Source of the DNA: Burkholderia sp. Leaf177
GTDB lineage: Bacteria; Pseudomonadota; Gammaproteobacteria; Burkholderiales; Burkholderiaceae
Assembly: GCF_001424345.1 (NCBI RefSeq)
Contig: NZ_LMPF01000002.1
Span: 265,119-329,118, forward strand
Direction: 5' to 3'
DNA: 64,000 nt
A program made the position numbers and the translations under genes. The notes under the pieces are model-generated. The model did no database searches and was not told the DNA's origin. It saw nothing but the letters and a program-made list of their open reading frames with translations. This document shows positions 16,005-25,001 of the stretch, piece after piece. How positions within the stretch are numbered: the stretch's first letter is position 1; each line of letters opens with the position of its first letter.

Positions 16005-17432
16005 ATGCAAGACAAGCAGCCCTCTGAACGCACTCAGCCCAATGCCGCGGTTGCGGCGCTGCGCGAAGCGCTCGGAGCCGACGTGGTCAGCCTTCCTGAT
16101 GAATTCGCGGGTCGCAAGAATTCGGATTCGAGCCGCATGCCTTGCGATGAACCGCTTGCGCTGATCCGCCCGCGCACGACCGAACACGTCGCGACGGCAC
16201 TGCGGATCTGCCACGAACACAAGCAGGCGGTCGTCACGCAAGGCGGACTGACGGGTCTTGCCGGCGGCGCGTGCATGCTCGGCGGTGAGGTGGCGTTAAG
16301 CCTGGAGTTGATGAACGGCGTTGAGTCCATCGATGAAATCGGCGCCGCCATGACGGTCTGGTGCGGCACGCCGCTGCAGGTCGTGCAGGAAGCCGCCGAC
16401 GCAGCCGGTTTCATGTTTCCGCTGGACCTGGGCGCACGCGGAAGCTGCACGATCGGCGGCAATCTTGCGACGAACGCCGGCGGAAACCGCGTGATCAAGT
16501 ACGGAATGATGCGGGACCAGGTGCTGGACATAGAAGCCGTGCTCGCCGATGGCAGCATCGTCGGCGGCCTGCGCAAGATGATCAAGAACAACACCGGTTA
16601 CGACCTGCGCAATTTGCTGATCGGAAGCGAAGGAACGCTCGGCGTCATCACGCGCGCCGTGCTGCGTCTGAGGCCCAAGCCGCGAGCGGTATCGACGGCA
16701 TGGTGCGGATTGCCGGACTACGACGCGGTCACCACGTTGCTGCGCCGCGCTCAGGAAGGTCTGCCCGCGGGCGTGTCGGCGTTCGAAGTCATGTGGCCGG
16801 GTTATTACGACTTCGTGTTGTCGCGCCTGCCGGAATTGCGCGCGCCGCTGGAAGGCAAGCACGCGTATTACGTGCTGCTCGAAAGCAGCGGCGCGGATCC
16901 CCAACGGCAAGCGGACGCGTTCGAGGATTTCTTGGCGGAGATGCTTGAAGAAGGCCTTATCACGGACGCCGCCCTCGCCTCGTCCGAGTCGGATGCCGCC
17001 GCGTTCTGGGCCATTCGCGATGCCCCCGGCGAGTATCAGCGACTGATTCCCGGCCGCGTTTCCTTCGACGTGAGTTTCCCCATTACCGACGTCGGCCGCG
17101 CCGCGCACGAATGCGACAAGCAGCTTCGCGAGCGCTGGCCCAACGCCACGATCCTGATCTACGGACATCTCGGCGATGGCAATTTGCACATCGTCGTGCA
17201 GGAACCCGACTGGCCGCCGACCACCGCGCCGCAAGTGCAGGAAGTCGTCTACGGCGTGACCGGCGCAATGGGCGGATCGGTATCGGCGGAACACGGCATC
17301 GGCACGAAAAAACTGAAGGTGCTCGCGTTATCGAGGACACCGGCTGAACTGGCCGCCATGCGCGCCGTGAAAGCCGCGCTCGATCCGCTGAACATCTTGA
17401 ACCCGGGCAAGTTGTTGTTGAACATCGTTTAA
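16005..17432 (+). CDS. FAD-linked oxidase / D-2-hydroxyacid dehydrogenase (GlcD-like)
   Basis: A 475-residue flavoprotein of the GlcD / D-lactate / D-2-hydroxyglutarate dehydrogenase family (FAD_binding_4 plus FAD-oxidase C domain). FAD-binding stretches include VVTQGGLTGLAGGA (about 75-88), GSCTIGGNLATNAGGNRVIKYG (about 146-167) and LLIGSEGTLGVIT. The C-terminal domain carries the metal/active-site segment YGHLGDGNLHI and the closing EHGIGTKK. It oxidises a D-2-hydroxy acid. First gene of a rightward operon with a sugar ABC transporter, so the substrate is probably an aldonic or similar acid. GGAG lies 7 bases before the ATG. Confidence 0.86.
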   Translation: MQDKQPSERTQPNAAVAALREALGADVVSLPDEFAGRKNSDSSRMPCDEPLALIRPRTTEHVATALRICHEHKQAVVTQGGLTGLAGGACMLGGEVALSLELMNGVESIDEIGAAMTVWCGTPLQVVQEAADAAGFMFPLDLGARGSCTIGGNLATNAGGNRVIKYGMMRDQVLDIEAVLADGSIVGGLRKMIKNNTGYDLRNLLIGSEGTLGVITRAVLRLRPKPRAVSTAWCGLPDYDAVTTLLRRAQEGLPAGVSAFEVMWPGYYDFVLSRLPELRAPLEGKHAYYVLLESSGADPQRQADAFEDFLAEMLEEGLITDAALASSESDAAAFWAIRDAPGEYQRLIPGRVSFDVSFPITDVGRAAHECDKQLRERWPNATILIYGHLGDGNLHIVVQEPDWPPTTAPQVQEVVYGVTGAMGGSVSAEHGIGTKKLKVLALSRTPAELAAMRAVKAALDPLNILNPGKLLLNIV

Positions 17433-17462
17433 AACCGCCAAACCCTAACAAAAGGAGGAGAC

Positions 17463-18440
17463 ATGACGCGGTTCGTGAAGAAGGTGATGTGTGGTGTGGC
17501 GCTGGCAGTCGCAGGTGTGATCGCGGCATCCCCGGCAATGGCAGCCGACAAGATGAAAGTGGGCATTTCCATGAAGGTGCTCAACGCGCCGTACTTTTCG
17601 GCCGCGATGGAATCGGCCAAGGCGCGCGCGGCCGAACTCGGCAACGACGTGATTACCGCCGACGCACAAGGCAAGATGGGCAAGCAGATCTCCGACGTGG
17701 AAGACATGCTCACGCGCGGCATCAAGGTGCTGATCATCGATCCGGCTGATCCGAAGGGTCTCGTCAACGTGGTCAACACGGCGACCGCGGCCGGCGTGAA
17801 GGTTGTCGTTATCGACAGTACGCTCGATCCGAAAGCGAATTACTTGACGCTCGTGCAATCGTCGAATCGCGAGAACGGTGCGCTGGTCGGCTCGTGGGTC
17901 GTCGATACCCTGGGCGACAAGCCGCTGAAGATCGCGTTGATCTCGGGCGAGAAAGGCAATCCGGTCGGCAAGGAACGTCGCGATGGCGTGATCGAGGGGA
18001 TCGTGGAAGCGCAGCTCGCGAAGACCGGCAAGGTCAACTTGCAGATCGTGGGACAAGGCTGGGGCAACTGGTCCGACGAAGGCGGCCTGAAGGCGATGGA
18101 AGATCTGCTCGTCGCGAACAAGGACATCAACATGGTGCTCGGCGAAAACGACAGCATGGTGCTGGGTGCACGCCGCGCGATCGAAAGTGCGAACCGTACC
18201 GGCATCACGCTCGTGGCCGCCGCCGACGGCCAGAAAGAAGCGCTCAACCTGATCAAGCAAGGCAAGTACGGCGTAACCGCGCTGAACGACCCGGCGCTGG
18301 TCGCGCGCACCGCGGTCGATATCGGCGTGAAGGCGGCGAAGGGCGAAGCCACCAGCGTGCCGAAGATTTCGTACACGCCGTCCGCCGCGATCTCCAAGAG
18401 CAACGTAGACAAGTACTACAACCCCAAGGCGATTTTCTAA
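17463..18440 (+). CDS. Sugar ABC transporter, periplasmic substrate-binding protein (ribose type)
   Basis: 325 residues with a signal peptide (about 1-28, ending SPAMAA) and the type-1 periplasmic binding fold (Peripla_BP_4). VGISMKVLNAPYF opens the first lobe, and DVEDMLTRGIKVLIIDPAD and LISGEKGNPVGKERRDG are typical of the RbsB group. It captures a monosaccharide or sugar derivative for the ATPase and permease that follow. An AAAGGAGGAG ribosome site precedes the ATG, and a stem-loop after the stop may raise its level relative to the membrane components. Confidence 0.88.
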   Translation: MTRFVKKVMCGVALAVAGVIAASPAMAADKMKVGISMKVLNAPYFSAAMESAKARAAELGNDVITADAQGKMGKQISDVEDMLTRGIKVLIIDPADPKGLVNVVNTATAAGVKVVVIDSTLDPKANYLTLVQSSNRENGALVGSWVVDTLGDKPLKIALISGEKGNPVGKERRDGVIEGIVEAQLAKTGKVNLQIVGQGWGNWSDEGGLKAMEDLLVANKDINMVLGENDSMVLGARRAIESANRTGITLVAAADGQKEALNLIKQGKYGVTALNDPALVARTAVDIGVKAAKGEATSVPKISYTPSAAISKSNVDKYYNPKAIF

Positions 18441-18459
18441 AGCCCGCGGGACCATGCAA

Positions 18460-18482
18460 GCGCGCCGGTTCGTCCGGTGCGC
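18460..18482 (+). terminator. Intercistronic stem-loop between binding protein and ATPase genes
   Basis: GCGCGCCGG pairs with CCGGTGCGC across a 5-base loop (9 pairs including one G-U). There is no U-run, so it is more likely an mRNA-stabilising or partly attenuating hairpin than a full terminator. Such hairpins after binding-protein genes commonly give excess binding protein. Confidence 0.5.
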
Positions 18483-18506
18483 CTCGCATTCCGGAGACAC
18501 GTTCAT

Positions 18507-20027
18507 ATGATTCCCTTTATAGCGCTCGACGGCGTCGACAAACGCTTCGGCGGCATTCATGCCATCGAGGGCGTCGACTTCGACGTGATGAGCGGCGAAG
18601 TCCACGCGCTGGTCGGCGAGAACGGCGCGGGCAAATCCACCTTGATGCGCATTATCGGCGGCGGTCATCAGCCGGATTCCGGCACGATCAAGGTCGAAGG
18701 ACGCGAGATGTCCTTCCGCAACCCGCACGCTGCAATGGAAGAAGGCATTGCGGTGATCCATCAGGAAACGGCTTTGGCGCCGGATCTTTCGGTGGCGGAA
18801 AACGTATTTCTGGGCGCGTTGCCGGCGGTGATCGACTGGGGATCGCTGCGCAAGAATGCGCGTGCCTTGATTGCGAGTCTCGGCTTCGATATCGATCCGG
18901 CAGCGCTCGTCGGCGATCTCTCGACGGCGCAATGCCAGGTGATCGAAATTGCGAAGGCGCTGAGCCGTCAGGTGAAGCTCCTCGTACTCGATGAACCCAC
19001 GGCCGCCCTCGCGCCATCGGACGCGAACAAGCTGCTCGAGATCGTGCGCGAGTTGCGTTCGCGCGGCGTGGGCATCGTCTATATCTCGCACCGGCTGGAA
19101 GAAGTTTTTGCGATCGCGGACCGCATCACCGTATTGAAAGACGGCAAGCGCGTGGACACCATCAAGCCCGCCGATGTCACCATGGACGGCCTCATCCGCA
19201 AGATGGTCGGCCGCCCTCTTTCCGTGCTGTTTCCAGAACGTCACGCAACGCTCGGCGCCGAGGTGCTGAAGGTCACCGGCCTGATGCGCGGCCACGCCGT
19301 GCGCAACGTGTCGTTCACGCTGCGCGCCGGCGAAGTGGTCGGTCTGGGCGGCTTGATCGGCTCGGGACGCACCGAAGTCGCGCGCCTGATCTTCGGCGCC
19401 GACACGCGGGATTCCGGCACTATCGAATTGAATCAGAAGGTCATGTCGATCCGCTCGCCGATGGCCGCGGTCAAGGCCGGTATCGGCTTCGTGCCGGAGG
19501 ACCGCAAGGGCCAGGGCGCGGTTTTATCGATGCCGATTCGCGTCAACGCCACACTCGCCGCGCTGAAATCTGTAAGCAGTCCGGGCGGCTTCCTGGCGTT
19601 CGGCCGCGAGCGCGCGTTCGTGCAAAAGCTGATGGAACAACTGCGTATCAAGGCGCGTTCCATGGACGCGGATGTCTCCACGCTGTCGGGCGGCAACCAG
19701 CAAAAGGTCGTGCTCGCGAAGTGGTTCCACGCGGACGGCGATCTCATCATCCTCGACGAACCCACGCGAGGTGTGGACGTCGGCGCGAAGGTCGAGATCT
19801 ATACGCTCATCAACCAGCTTGCCGAACGCGGCAAGGCGGTGCTCGTGATTTCATCCGAGCATCAGGAACTCATGGGCTTGTGCGACCGGATCCTCGTGAT
19901 GGGCGAAGGCGAGATTCGCGGCGAACTGCAACCCGCCGATTTCAGCGAAGAACAGATCCTTTCGCTCTCGTTGCGCCGCGCGCCGGATGACGTGTCCGAT
20001 CGAGCGCTGGCCACGCTCACTCATTAA
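18507..20027 (+). CDS. Sugar ABC transporter ATP-binding protein (RbsA/MglA type)
   Basis: 506 residues with two fused nucleotide-binding domains. The first has Walker A GENGAGKST (38-46), signature LSTAQCQ and Walker B LLVLDEPTAAL. The second has the degenerate Walker A GLIGSGRTE usual for this class, signature LSGGNQQK and Walker B LIILDEPTRG. That asymmetry is typical of RbsA/MglA, so one ATP site is probably inactive. The start is ATG at 18507; an earlier in-frame ATG at 18477 overlaps the intercistronic stem-loop. It energises uptake of the unknown sugar with the binding protein and permease on either side. Confidence 0.9.
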   Translation: MIPFIALDGVDKRFGGIHAIEGVDFDVMSGEVHALVGENGAGKSTLMRIIGGGHQPDSGTIKVEGREMSFRNPHAAMEEGIAVIHQETALAPDLSVAENVFLGALPAVIDWGSLRKNARALIASLGFDIDPAALVGDLSTAQCQVIEIAKALSRQVKLLVLDEPTAALAPSDANKLLEIVRELRSRGVGIVYISHRLEEVFAIADRITVLKDGKRVDTIKPADVTMDGLIRKMVGRPLSVLFPERHATLGAEVLKVTGLMRGHAVRNVSFTLRAGEVVGLGGLIGSGRTEVARLIFGADTRDSGTIELNQKVMSIRSPMAAVKAGIGFVPEDRKGQGAVLSMPIRVNATLAALKSVSSPGGFLAFGRERAFVQKLMEQLRIKARSMDADVSTLSGGNQQKVVLAKWFHADGDLIILDEPTRGVDVGAKVEIYTLINQLAERGKAVLVISSEHQELMGLCDRILVMGEGEIRGELQPADFSEEQILSLSLRRAPDDVSDRALATLTH

Positions 20028-20058
20028 ATGCATTGTGAATAACCCGGAGACTCGCATC

Positions 20059-21057
20059 ATGAATCCCAGCGCCGTCACCCCGAAAACGCATCAGGCGAGC
20101 TCGGCACAGGCCCACGCAAAACAATGGTGGTCCGTCGCGCGCCGCTTCAACACGGTCGCCATCCTGATTGTGCTCGTGATCGCGGCATCGTTTGTATCGA
20201 GCGACTTTTTCTCCATACCGAACCTGTCGAATATTTCGCGGCAGGTGGCGGGCGTCGGCATCATGTCGGTCGGTATGCTGCTGGTCGTGCTGACGGGCGG
20301 TATCGACTTGTCGGTGGGATCGATCGCGGCGCTCGGCAGCGTGTTGTCGGCGTTGCTGATTCCACAATACGGGCTGACGGTCGCCCTGCTCGCCACGCTC
20401 GTGGTCGGCGGATTCTGCGGTTTCATATCGGGCGCGCTGATCGCGTGGTTCCGTCTGACGCCGTTCGTGGTCACGCTCGCCATGATGACCGTTGCGCGCG
20501 GCGTTGCCATGATCGTGTCGAACGGTTCGCCCATTCTCGTCGATGACCCCGGTCAGGCCCTGCTCGACTTCGGCCGTCATTCGTACTTCGGCATTCCGGG
20601 TCCGACGCTCGTGATGCTGATCGTGTTCGTGATCGGCGGCATTGCGCTGAACCGGTTGCGCGCGGGCCGCGTGGTTCGGGCGATCGGATCGAACGAGGAA
20701 GCCGTGCGGCTCTCCGGCGTGCCGGTCGCGCGCCATGTGCTCGGCACGTATGTCAGCTCGGGATTGCTCGCGGCGCTGGCCGGGATTATCTCGACATCGC
20801 GTGCGGGCGTCGGCGCGCCGACCGTTGGCGTGGGCGACGAACTCACCGTGATCGCGGCGGTGGTGATCGGCGGCGCGAGTCTCGCGGGTGGCAAGGGCGG
20901 CGCGCTGAACACGCTGATGGGCGTGCTGATTCTCGGCGTGATCGGCAACATCATGAATCTGGCAAGCGTGCCGGGATACCATCAGCAAGTGGTGATGGGC
21001 GTGATCATTGTCGCGGCCGTCCTGTCGCAGCGCGGCGCGCGTTTTTGGCGGCGGTGA
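20059..21057 (+). CDS. Sugar ABC transporter permease (RbsC type)
   Basis: 332 residues, inner membrane, with 8-10 hydrophobic segments. The family sequence LTGGIDLSVGSIAALGS sits near residue 85-100 and the cytoplasmic coupling region is AIGSNEEAVRLSGVPV. It forms the channel with the preceding ATPase. The start is ATG at 20059, preceded by CCCGGAGA; a longer frame begins inside the ATPase gene. A GC-rich stem-loop follows the stop, ahead of the RpiR gene. Confidence 0.9.
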   Translation: MNPSAVTPKTHQASSAQAHAKQWWSVARRFNTVAILIVLVIAASFVSSDFFSIPNLSNISRQVAGVGIMSVGMLLVVLTGGIDLSVGSIAALGSVLSALLIPQYGLTVALLATLVVGGFCGFISGALIAWFRLTPFVVTLAMMTVARGVAMIVSNGSPILVDDPGQALLDFGRHSYFGIPGPTLVMLIVFVIGGIALNRLRAGRVVRAIGSNEEAVRLSGVPVARHVLGTYVSSGLLAALAGIISTSRAGVGAPTVGVGDELTVIAAVVIGGASLAGGKGGALNTLMGVLILGVIGNIMNLASVPGYHQQVVMGVIIVAAVLSQRGARFWRR

Positions 21058-21113
21058 TTGCAGGCACTGCCGTTCCGCTACACTTGGAAAGCTTGGCCAT
21101 TTGCATGAAGCTC

Positions 21114-21135
21114 GGGGCGCCGCTTGCGGCGCCCC
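21114..21135 (+). terminator. GC-rich stem-loop after the permease gene
   Basis: GGGGCGCC pairs perfectly with GGCGCCCC across GCTTGC. It lies between the permease stop and the RpiR start. Only GTTCAT follows, so termination may be partial, leaving low read-through into the regulator gene. Confidence 0.55.
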
Positions 21136-21161
21136 GTTCATAATGAACGAAGGAATATCGA

Positions 21162-22019
21162 GTGCCTGATTACAACATCCTCGAACTGATCGACCGCGCG
21201 CGACCCAATCTACGCCGTGGCAGCCGGCAAGTGGCCGAGTACATTCTTGCAAACCTCGGTTCCATCTCCGATATCAATCTCGCGGAACTCGCGCGCAACG
21301 CGAAGGTGAGCGAGCCGACCGTCCTGCGCTTTTGCGCGTCGCTCGGATGCAGCGGCTTCAAGGACTTCAAGATTCGCGTGGTGCAAAGTCTCGCGCTCGG
21401 CGCGCCCGCCACGCATTCGGTGCTGGGCAAGAGCGATGATCCCGAAACCGTCGCGACCAAGATCTTCGACTACACCATCACGAGCCTCGACTGGGCGCGC
21501 AAGAAACTAGATTTCGCGGCCGTGGGGCGCGCGGTCGATCTCTTGGCGAAGGCGCGGCGCATCGAGTTCTTTGGCTTTGGCGCATCGGGAATCGTCGCGC
21601 TGGACGCGCAGCAGAAGTTTCCGCTCTTCGGCGTGCCGTGCGTCGCGCATCAGGATTCGCATCAGCAGTTCATTGCGGCATCCATGCTGAAACCTGGCGA
21701 TGCGGTCGTCGCAATTTCGAATACCGGATCGACGCGGTCGCTGATCGAAGTGGCGAGGACGGCGAAGGAACGCGGCGCGAGCGTGATCGTGATTACAGGC
21801 TCGAACAGTCCTCTGACGAGCTTTTCCGACGTCGCGGTGATCGCGGAAACGCTGGAAAACACGGATGTCTATACGCCGACTACTTCACGTCTTGCCGCGC
21901 TCGTGATCATCGATATTCTGTCCACGAGCGTCGCGTTGCGCAAAGGCGAAGCGCATACGCTCGAAGTACTGGACATGAAAAAGCGTCTGGCCGACATGCG
22001 CTCGACCGGCGTGATTTGA
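21162..22019 (+). CDS. MurR/RpiR family regulator with SIS domain
   Basis: A 285-residue protein. The N-terminal RpiR HTH covers about residues 1-75 (SDINLAELARNAKVSEPTVLRFCASLGCSGFKDFK) and a SIS sugar-phosphate-binding domain covers about 125-260 (EFFGFGASGIVALDAQQKF, AISNTGSTRSLIE, VIVITGSNSPL). The start is GTG at 21162, with GAAGGAA upstream. Last gene of the rightward operon. It probably senses a phosphorylated sugar and controls the divergent region at 15764-16004. A phosphorylated intermediate fits the cupin isomerase but no kinase gene is visible in this locus. Confidence 0.88.
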   Translation: MPDYNILELIDRARPNLRRGSRQVAEYILANLGSISDINLAELARNAKVSEPTVLRFCASLGCSGFKDFKIRVVQSLALGAPATHSVLGKSDDPETVATKIFDYTITSLDWARKKLDFAAVGRAVDLLAKARRIEFFGFGASGIVALDAQQKFPLFGVPCVAHQDSHQQFIAASMLKPGDAVVAISNTGSTRSLIEVARTAKERGASVIVITGSNSPLTSFSDVAVIAETLENTDVYTPTTSRLAALVIIDILSTSVALRKGEAHTLEVLDMKKRLADMRSTGVI

Positions 22020-22043
22020 TCCGAGCAAATGACTGATGCCGGC

Positions 22044-22943
22044 TCAGTTTTCGATTGAAAACGTGCCTTCCATCACGTTCACGCATTTCCCGCCGATGCG
22101 CACGCGTGGCCGCCCTTCATGAACATCGACGGTGGTGATCAGAATGCTCGGGCGCCCCATGTCCACGCCCTGGCCCGCGCGAAGCGAAAGTTCGGAAACG
22201 CCCCGCACGTCGGCGATAAGCGCAACCGCTGCCGCTGTCGCGCTGCCGGTCGCGGGATCTTCGGTCATGCGTGGCGTGAACATGCGCGCTTGAATGTCGG
22301 TCGACGTGTCATCGCCGAAATCGCGGGTATAGGCATAAATTGACGTGGCGCCATCGATGGGCAACACCTTCTTGTAGTCCACGAGACTCGGAACGCAGCG
22401 ACGCAACGCTTCCCTCGACGCAAGCTCGGCCACGACGAACGGCAAGCCTACGGACGCCACTTGCGGCGCGTGGGCATCGGTACGGATATCGCCTGGATCA
22501 AGCGATAAACACGCGGCCACGCTTTCCGCCGATAACACCGATGCCCGCGTCAGCCGTTCCGGCACGGTGAGTTCTGCTCCGACCACGCGGCCGCGCTCTT
22601 TCATTTGCGTAACCGGCACGAGCCCCGCGCCTTCTTCGAACACGAGCCGATCCGGCAAGGGCGTGCCCTTCGCCGCAGCGCGCGTTGCGAGGACAAATGC
22701 CGTGCCGATATTCGGATGTCCCGCGAACGGAATCTCGCGGCTCGGCGTGAAAATGCGCACCCAGGCGGTATTCGCGGCGTCGCGCGGCGGCAAAACAAAC
22801 GTGGTTTCGCTATAGCCGAATTCGGCGGTGATCGCTTGCATCTGGCTGGTCGAAAGCCCTTCGGCGTCGAGCACGACGGCAAGCGGATTGCCGTGGAATT
22901 GTGTATCGGTGAAGACGTCCGCTGTGACATAACGACGGTTCAT
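22044..22943 (-). CDS. PhzF family phenazine-biosynthesis-like isomerase
   Basis: A 299-residue PhzF-fold protein. Signatures are VDVF-like TADVFTDTQFHGNPLAVVLDA at the N-terminus, the catalytic glutamate in YSETTFV (about 45-51), IPFAGHPNIGTAF and ATGSATAAAVAL. Family members isomerise small metabolites using one acid residue; most have no known substrate. It may be the last gene of the leftward polyol locus, but a 153-base gap containing an inverted repeat precedes it, so it may have its own promoter. It is convergent with the RpiR gene. Confidence 0.87.
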   Translation of the reverse strand: MNRRYVTADVFTDTQFHGNPLAVVLDAEGLSTSQMQAITAEFGYSETTFVLPPRDAANTAWVRIFTPSREIPFAGHPNIGTAFVLATRAAAKGTPLPDRLVFEEGAGLVPVTQMKERGRVVGAELTVPERLTRASVLSAESVAACLSLDPGDIRTDAHAPQVASVGLPFVVAELASREALRRCVPSLVDYKKVLPIDGATSIYAYTRDFGDDTSTDIQARMFTPRMTEDPATGSATAAAVALIADVRGVSELSLRAGQGVDMGRPSILITTVDVHEGRPRVRIGGKCVNVMEGTFSIEN

Positions 22944-23016
22944 GGCTCAGGCTCCTGTTGGATAAAACGCAGCCGCGATAAGCCCGCATTGTGGCGGCAT
23001 TTCCAGGCCATGCACC

Positions 23017-23030
23017 ATGTACAGTTACAT
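23017..23030. promoter_or_regulatory. Inverted repeat upstream of the PhzF gene
   Basis: ATGTA-CAGT-TACAT lies 74-87 bases before the PhzF start, in the gap after the SDR stop. This spacing and composition resemble a regulator half-site pair. No regulator is assigned. Confidence 0.3.
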
Positions 23031-23096
23031 CGGCACGCGTTGGGCCAGCCTACGAAAACACCCGGAACACATGAACAGTTCGTGATGTTTTCCGTC

Positions 23097-23867
23097 TCAA
23101 ACTCCGCTTGCATATCCACCATCTACCGGCAGCGTCACGCCCGTGATGAACGCCGACGCCGGCGATGCCAGAAACAACGTCGCCCCAACGAGGTCATCGA
23201 CTTCGCCCCAGCGCTTGAGCGCACTACGCGCCGCGATCTTGTCGGCGCTCGAAGGCACTTCCCAAAGCGCACGCGTCATATCGGTGCGATGGTAGCCCGG
23301 CGCAATCGCGTTCACGCGCACGCCCGCCGGCCCGAACGCGTGAGCCAAGGACCGCGTCAAACCGAGAATGCCGGTCTTGCTCGCGCAATACGCGGGCACT
23401 TCCACATCGGCGATATAACTCAGCATTGAAGCCACGTTGACAATCGCCCCGTGCGCGCGTTCGAGCATGTCGCGCGATGCCATCGCGAGACGCATGGCGG
23501 CAGTCAGGTTCACGTCGATCACTTCACGGAATACATCGTCACGATATTCGTCGGCGGGACGCGCAACGCCCGCGGCATTCACGAGCACATCGAGTTCTGC
23601 AAGGCTTCCAACAAACGCCTTGATAGCGTCGTTGTCGCGGACGTCGAGCTGCTCGAAGCGGATGCCCTCGAGCGTCGAGTCCGCGCGCAAGGCGTCCAGC
23701 TTTCGCGCGGAGCTTCCCGTCGCGATCACTTCGGCGCCGAGCGCTGCAAAACCTTGCGCGATCGCGAGACCAATCCCGCTCGTCGCGCCCGATACAAGCA
23801 CCTTCTTTCCATCGAAGAGGCCGGGACGGAACGCCGCTGTTTCCTGACCTTTGAGTTCAGTTGCCAT
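23097..23867 (-). CDS. SDR family oxidoreductase
   Basis: A 256-residue short-chain dehydrogenase. The cofactor motif is SGATSGIGLA (about 26-35), NAAG is at about 94-97, and the catalytic tetrad includes SMLSYIADVEVPAYCASK. The loop ATGSS after beta-2 lacks the Asp of strict NAD enzymes, so NADP is possible. It lies 43 bases downstream of the glycerol-dehydrogenase-like gene in the operon with the FGGY kinase and HAD phosphatase, so a polyol or ketose substrate is likely. GCGAGAAAC upstream gives only a weak ribosome site. Confidence 0.86.
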   Translation of the reverse strand: MATELKGQETAAFRPGLFDGKKVLVSGATSGIGLAIAQGFAALGAEVIATGSSARKLDALRADSTLEGIRFEQLDVRDNDAIKAFVGSLAELDVLVNAAGVARPADEYRDDVFREVIDVNLTAAMRLAMASRDMLERAHGAIVNVASMLSYIADVEVPAYCASKTGILGLTRSLAHAFGPAGVRVNAIAPGYHRTDMTRALWEVPSSADKIAARSALKRWGEVDDLVGATLFLASPASAFITGVTLPVDGGYASGV

Positions 23868-23909
23868 GATGTTTCTCGCGTGAGTTCAGATTGAGGTTTC
23901 GAAGCGCGC

Positions 23910-24992
23910 TCATTGGACTGCGTAACGGTAACGGTCCATCGCTTTCAGTGCGGCAACGACGAGCGCTGCATCGACGGGATATGGTTCGTTGTGGATGATC
24001 TCGCCCGCGCGGCACGCACGCTTCGCAACGGTTTCGAGCGCGGCTTGATCGGTGACGTCCACGTTGATATCGGCGAGCCGCGTCGGCAATCCGACAGCAC
24101 GGCAGAACCTGAAAACGCGCTGACGCTCGTCATCCGGCACCGCCGATAAAAACAGCGAAGCCAGCACGCCAATCGCGACCTTCTCGCCGTGCAACAAGCC
24201 ATGCGATGAAGGCAGATCAGCCAGACCATGATGAATCGCGTGCGCCGCCGCGACGCCGCCCGACTCGAAGCCCACGCCCGAGAGCAACACGGTCGCCTCC
24301 AGCGTGGCATCGAAATCCGGCGTGACGATCTGCGCGCGGCAATCGTCCACGGCCTGCACGGCGTGCGCGAACAAGGTATCGCGGCAGAGCTTTGCCGCTT
24401 CGAACGCGAGCGCCGTTCCGCGTCCGCCGCAAAGGTTGTTCGCGTATGCGCGGCGGCAGGCATCGGCTTCATAGAACGTGGCGAGCGCGTCCCCAATTCC
24501 CGCGATGAAAAACCGCACCGGCGCGCACACGATCAGGTTGGTATCGAGCAGCACGAGATCCGGATTGCGGCGTACGAAACGATCGCGCACCACGCGCCCT
24601 TCTTCGTCGTAGATCACGGCGAGCGCCGAACACGGCGCATCGGATGCGGCAATGGTCGGCACGCATACGAACGGCAGGCGCAGGTCGTCGGCGGCGGCGC
24701 GGCCCGTGTCGACCACCTTGCCGCCACCGAACGACACTACGATGTCCGCCCCGCTTTCGCGAATCCACTCGGCGGCGGCCGCGACCGAACGCTCGGTGCA
24801 GGCGGCATCGACGGCGCGCACGACGAGCTTCACGCGCTCCGCCTTCCGTAACGCCGGCTGCAACAGCGCCGCCACGTTGGTATCGACAAGACACGCGGCG
24901 TGCGTGCCGAGACGCGCGAGTTCGGCATCGAGGGAATCGAGCGCGCCTGCGCCCTGGACGTATCGCGATGGAAAAATGCTGGTTCGTAGCAT
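23910..24992 (-). CDS. Glycerol-dehydrogenase-like iron-containing alcohol dehydrogenase
   Basis: 360 residues, GldA branch. The NAD site is FGGGKVVDTGRAAADD (about 88-103) and the metal ligands lie in IAGIGDALATFYEAD (Asp), AAHAIHHGL (His) and LLHGEKVAIG (His). GldA-type enzymes oxidise glycerol or other small diols and polyols with NAD and zinc or iron. Being within an operon for a kinase, phosphatase and ABC transporter, its substrate is probably a polyol or sugar alcohol rather than free glycerol. The start at 24992 lies 9 bases after the HAD stop. Confidence 0.85.
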   Translation of the reverse strand: MLRTSIFPSRYVQGAGALDSLDAELARLGTHAACLVDTNVAALLQPALRKAERVKLVVRAVDAACTERSVAAAAEWIRESGADIVVSFGGGKVVDTGRAAADDLRLPFVCVPTIAASDAPCSALAVIYDEEGRVVRDRFVRRNPDLVLLDTNLIVCAPVRFFIAGIGDALATFYEADACRRAYANNLCGGRGTALAFEAAKLCRDTLFAHAVQAVDDCRAQIVTPDFDATLEATVLLSGVGFESGGVAAAHAIHHGLADLPSSHGLLHGEKVAIGVLASLFLSAVPDDERQRVFRFCRAVGLPTRLADINVDVTDQAALETVAKRACRAGEIIHNEPYPVDAALVVAALKAMDRYRYAVQ

Positions 24993-25001
24993 GGTCGTGG
25001 A

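Noticed and set aside
17445..19295. A 616-codon leftward open frame across the binding-protein and ATPase genes
   Set aside because: It is antisense to two clear ABC transporter genes; composition is typical of a complementary-strand shadow.
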